Source: Salvia splendens
Taxonomy: Eukaryota > Streptophyta > Magnoliopsida > Lamiales > Lamiaceae
Assembly (NCBI RefSeq): GCF_004379255.2
Contig: NC_056036.1
Span: 41,751,576-41,815,575, forward strand
Direction of reading: 5' to 3'
DNA length: 64,000 bases
Shown: in pieces, positions 59,740-64,000 of the stretch
Numbering within the stretch: the stretch's first letter is position 1
How the letters are laid out: each line of letters begins with the position of its first letter
Notes under the pieces: generated by a model
Databases searched by the model: none
What the model was told of the DNA's origin: nothing
What the model saw: the letters and a program-made list of their open reading frames with translations, nothing else
Made by a program: the position numbers and the translations under genes

Positions 59740-61642
59740 AGCTAGACGAAAAAATGTGTCGCTCAGAATGGGACATGAGAGTAGTATTTAGAAAGACGAG
59801 GGACTTATAAGCAAAAATGAGAAAAGAGATGGTCCATAGGAATAGAAGGTGGGGCTGATGATCATAGCTGGAGAGAATGTAGCAAACAAAGGAACCTTTT
59901 GATTCAAATTGCATGGCAGAGAGAAAAAGGAATCTCTGCAGAAGAAAAAAGCCCTACAATCAAACTTTTCAGAGAGGAACAACCCATTCATTATTCATAT
60001 ATACATATGCACCAAGCATGGACAACACACCACACACACACACATACACACATGTGTGTGTGTGTGTGAGAGAGAGAGAAATTAATAGGCCAACAGAGGA
60101 CATGAGATGGACCTTTCTTTATCCTCATTGGTACACTCATTGTCTCAATCCATCAACATATCTCTTGAAGAAATGGCTTAGCTATCTGTGTGTTATATAC
60201 ATTTGTAATATAATATTTTATTATATGTAAGCAAGATATATATGCAATGTCACATGTTGCATATAGGATAAGGTGAGGGGGTTTGTATTGCGAATATTGC
60301 ACAGTCCTTTTGTTATAATAATTAAAATATGAATAATTAAAGTGGTGTATATATAGTTCAATAATTTGCATATATATCTATGTAGTGCAAGCTAATATTT
60401 ATAATTAAATAGGCTTTGTAGTAATATTGATATTGTCCGAGATGAACTTGGCCGAATTTACTTGAGGTTAATTTTATTAGAAGAGAGGTCAAGACTAATT
60501 CTATGTGGTATGATCCCCATTATTAAGTATCGAATCCTACTTATCTAACCGAACGACTACTAGAGAGTTAACGTTTGGTGGTGAGAAAAATTGGCACAGA
60601 TGAGCTACGGACATATCTAGGTCTGGTCTAAATAAAATCATTCATTGGCATATGAACAACAGTCATGTTTTCCATTTTGGTCCGTTTACTAACATTAGGC
60701 ACTATCTATCTATCACACATTATCTCTCTAATAAGACAAGTCATATTTTCAGGAATGATATTTCAACCATTTTTCTCTCTATCTTTCTTTTGATTTACGA
60801 ATTTTGCAATAAAACTCATGTCGTCAACTACTAACACTATTTTCGTAGGAAATAGAGAGTAGTTTCTCATTCTTTTTAAAATCTGACCTGGTGCAAACAA
60901 TTTCGTTTTGTGATGACAATCAGACGAGTCACATCAATTTTCCGGGGTCTGAATAAAGAATTAATAGTTCACAGTTATATTCGACAATTCAGAATATATA
61001 TAATTAACAACGCAGAAACAATTTGGATTTAAATTGATAATTTCCCTAAATGTTTTGATGTGTGTATGGTGAGGTATAGATGACAATCTTTGCATATAAT
61101 AGTAGACAAATAAACAAAGGGAATTGTTGTTTCAAAGAATATAGACATTAAAGAGAATGCTACATAGTGTGAAGGAGAGGATTTGTTGATATGTTCGAAA
61201 CAATTATATTTCTCTAGCATTGATCAATCGTCCATATTTTATCGTTTTCACAAAGTGTTGAAATTGAAGAGAATCTCAACTTGTCTTCTTATTACATGAC
61301 TGGTCCTTTTGCTACCTTCCATCTCTTTCCAACCACTCTCCACTCTCTTACCTCTACCAATCTCATATGATCTAATTTACCATTGAGCTTCATATCATCC
61401 ATACACATTTTTATTCAAATTAACTATCATAAAAAATTAATAAAGTTGACTATTTCTCCAGTTGCAAAACACACAATCTAACTTTTACCAAAATTCGTAT
61501 CACATCAGAGTATGTACTTTACAGTGTAATGAACACCTTTTTTTATGTGAAAACATAAAGATTTTATTTAATTTTCAGTGCAAGTAATTTTAACTACATT
61601 ACTTTGATCCTTGTGTAGCTTCTAACTAGAATCGGTCTGACC
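59740..61642. other. AT-rich intergenic region
   Basis: No supportable gene. It contains an ACACAC...TGTGTG...GAGAGA microsatellite block (about 60030-60080) with a palindromic centre. Short frames here lack domains. Confidence 0.6.
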
Positions 61643-62140
61643 TGTTGGCAACTGAAACTAGATATAAAATTATAATTATCTCATATCAGTATTCACATAG
61701 ACCTGAAACCACTATATAATTCTAATGAGTCATTTCTCCTATCACCAATTGGTTTTATAAAATTGAACCCATGGATTTCTATCATGATATCAGACTTGAC
61801 CGCCGACTGTGGGTCAAATTTAACTGACCCGACAATATATCTGGGCTGAAATCAAAAAAATGACTGACCCCAGCAGTATATTCGAGCTTAAAATTTGGGC
61901 CAGTGGTCCAACAGATCAAAAAAAATTGGGCCAATTGTCCAATCGATCAGAAAAAAATGTCCAACACCTCCAAGTTCACGTGTTCACATAGATATTCGAG
62001 CTTAAAATTTGGGCCAATTGTCCAATCGATCAGGAAAAAAAGTCCAACACCTCCAAGTTCACGTGTTCACATAGACTTAAAACCACGATATAATTCTAAT
62101 GGGTCATTCCTCCTATCACCAATTGGTTTTAGGATGGAAC

Positions 62141-63197
62141 CAGGGGCGGACACACTTGGCGGAGGGTAGGGCTTAAGCCCTTACCCAATTTTTTTTTTTA
62201 AATTTCTACTTTCAAAATTTTCAAAATTTTGAAAAATCATATTAAGCCCTAACCAAATAATGGTATTATAGAAGAAATTATCGTGGAATGAATAGCTGAA
62301 AGGGCTGAAATTATAGAAGGAAGAAGGGAAAATTAAAAAATTACAGAGAAAAAGTATAACCATGGCGCAATAGGCAGTGACTGAGTGAAGAAGATGATGA
62401 GTAATTTAAAAATAAAACTAAAAAGTTCAAACTGACCTCTATTAATTGGTTTGACGCGTTTTTAGCTTAGATAAAAGAGACTTGAAACTTGTAAAAGTGC
62501 TAACACTTTTATAAGTGGGAACACGTTTTGTTTAAATAATTAAATAAAAATTTGTCTTCTGTAAAATATAAGTACTTTTAGTTGTATATTGCAATTTAGA
62601 AAAATAAAAAGAGAGAGATTGGAGGGTTTATAACCGTGGCGCATAGAAACAGTGAAAAGAAGGTTTGAGTCTTTGAGATTTTAGCGAATTTAAAATTCAA
62701 ATTCTACGCAAATTGTGAAGTAAAGGAATTTATTAAAGTGTTAATTTTGTATTCTATCTATTTTTTTTTAAGATTTTCATAGAATAGTTGCAAGTTTGTA
62801 AAAAAAGTTATAAACAATAGTTATTTTAAAGTTTATATTTTTTTTAATTCCATCCATGGCTTGAACTTTGAAATTCTTGTCAAATGCATATATTCTAATA
62901 GCTACTTTTATCAAAAATATGAGATTGTCTAGACTGACTAGCGAAATGATGGAAGAAGAGTGGAAGAATGACAATTTAATTATGTATATTGAAAAGGACC
63001 TGTTTTTAACAATTGAAAACGAACAAATCCTGCAATGTTTTCAATCGATGAGAACACGTAGAAATTCAGCGCTTTAGATGTAAAAACACAACTATGACAC
63101 GATTTTTTTGTTCTTTTTATTAGATATATATTGGACTAGTTCGTATTAAATATATATGCATTTTTACAATTGTTGTAATTGTGGTTTTTGCATTATA

Positions 63198-63235
<38 letters not shown>

Positions 63236-63309
63236 TATAATATTTGACTATGAAAAATTATATGGTGGAGTCCAACCCCTGTGGCCAACTTTTTCTGCGT
63301 CCGCCCCTG
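62141..63309 (+). mobile_element. hAT transposon remnant (1169 bp) inside the TRIM
   Basis: Terminal repeats CAGGGGCGGACACA and (reverse complement) CAGGGGCGGACGCA are flanked by GATGGAAC (62133-62140) and GATGGAAT (63310-63317), an 8 bp duplication with one mismatch. A (TA)n run lies near 63202-63230. Most of the transposase is gone. Confidence 0.9.
62868..63077 (+). pseudogene. C-terminal remnant of a hAT transposase
   Basis: The 69-codon open stretch has no ATG at its start and ends with a pattern typical of the C-terminus of ZMYM1/TTF-type hAT proteins: RLSRLTSEMMEEEWKND, YIEKDLFLTIENE, and a final FQSMRTRRNSAL. The conserved region normally follows the dimerisation domain. No zinc finger or catalytic part is left, so it cannot work alone. 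Confidence 0.65.
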
Positions 63310-63333
63310 GATGGAATCTATGGATTTCTATCA

Positions 63334-64000
63334 TGACACAACTGTTCTTTCTCTCAAACCGATCCGATTTTTAAAAATAATAAAATGCTCAACCAAACAC
63401 ATATCTTATTCTATAATCAATAACTGAATATATGAAAATCTGCATACTTATTCACGTAATATTAAAAAAAATCATTCGGAAATATAATATTTTTTATGGT
63501 TTTCCCTCTCCTTTTTCCAATAAATGAATAGAAGCACAATTATTAAGCAAATTTTGGCGATGAACATAAAAATAAATAAGATAAAATTTATAGTTGTGGG
63601 ATTTTTGCCGACATCGAAGGTGAGATTTGGACATAGTTAATGATTTTTCAAATTTCATGTGACGTGTTGTGTGGATTATTGTTTGAATGTTTGTTTTCCT
63701 GTCACCTGTGGTGGGATCAAATCAATTAACTTCATACATTATTTTCTCTTTTATTTCTAGTAATTATAAAATTTTATATTCTTCATTCGATAAAAAAAAA
63801 AAAACAGAACCCCCACAATTGATGTGAAAAGTTATGCAGATTATTCACATGTCGAAATATTCCTTTCATCTTGTATTTTCATATATTCAATTATTGAGTT
63901 CAAGAAACATTTAGTATATATCCACTGATTTGAAGGACATCACTCAAATCTAAACATAGCAACACCAAATGTAGATTAAGTTAGTATTAAATTTAATGAT
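63334..64000. other. AT-rich end of the window
   Basis: Nothing recognisable beyond poly-A runs (for example 63791-63805). No gene starts or ends here that I can support. Confidence 0.6.

Larger units (their letters stand above)
61643..63333 (+). mobile_element. Second TRIM of the same family, split by a hAT insertion
   Basis: The 5' LTR at 61643-61794 (TGTTGGCAAC...TTTCTATCA) matches the reverse complement of the 41935 TRIM. A decayed primer site TGATATCAGACTTG follows. The centre shares GTGGGTCAAATTTAACTGAC with the first copy and has a partial duplication (about 61873-62060). The 3' LTR is recognisable from about 62070 to 62140 and resumes at 63318-63333 after the hAT insertion. Flanks TGACC/TGACA give a 5 bp duplication with one mismatch. 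Confidence 0.85.

Noticed and set aside
59890..60010. Possible microRNA-like hairpin near GGCAGAGAG
   Set aside because: No mature miRNA that I recognise and no convincing fold-back arm could be found by eye.
1..64000. tRNA, rRNA, CRISPR or bacterial-type operon structures
   Set aside because: I looked for cloverleaf-like B-box sequences, rRNA-like blocks and regular spacer arrays and saw none. Repeats present are MITEs, LTRs and local duplications.

Overview
The window is nuclear DNA from a flowering plant. Genes are split by short GT-AG introns, intergenic DNA is AT-rich, and the transposon fauna (Ty1/copia, TRIM, hAT, PIF/Harbinger, Stowaway and a possible Helitron) is typical of plants. 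The protein families and intron layouts point to a eudicot. An asterid such as a Lamiales species is my guess and is not proven by the sequence. There is no operon, CRISPR array, rRNA gene or recognisable tRNA gene.

Eight host genes can be rebuilt exon by exon: a VNI2/NAC083-type NAC factor (3347-4265, +); a tiny mitochondrial ribosomal L31/mL60-like protein (14861-16753, -); an At2g33490-like BAR-domain protein (22662-27660, +); a SERK-ectodomain-like LRR-only secreted protein (28583-29969, -); a short DUF3741/TRM-like protein (33867-34526, -); a double B-box plus CCT CONSTANS-LIKE 14/15-type regulator (35223-37649, -); a GILP-type LITAF-domain protein (45535-47243, -); and a CURLY FLAG LEAF1-like WW-domain protein (55605-57116, +). 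They are unrelated single genes, and nothing suggests a metabolic cluster.

Mobile DNA fills much of the rest. A very young copia element (6106-13262, element strand -) has one uninterrupted 1474-residue polyprotein. Its LTRs look identical except for one GC-rich block in U3, which is about 115 bp shorter in one LTR. A complete 460 bp TRIM (41935-42394) has a perfect TSD and an initiator-Met-type primer site. A second TRIM of the same family (61643-63333) is broken by a hAT element that still carries a transposase C-terminal remnant. Three PIF/Harbinger-type elements (21330-21909, 51968-53527, 59162-59736) form a decay series. One carries the frameshifted SANT-like second ORF, one keeps only the first 40 codons of what is probably a transposase-family ORF, and one has no family coding sequence that I recognise. 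A hAT MITE (30775-31497) has a perfect 8 bp TSD and internal direct repeats. Several Stowaway MITEs are present, two of them nested.

Two host introns contain unusual repeat arrays (CFL1-like intron 1 and LITAF-like intron 1). A three-copy repeat with a period of about 340 bp lies at 49971-50950. I found no clearly new biological system. The most unusual items are the U3 block of the copia LTRs, the FG-rich Gag extension and the nested TRIM/hAT locus.
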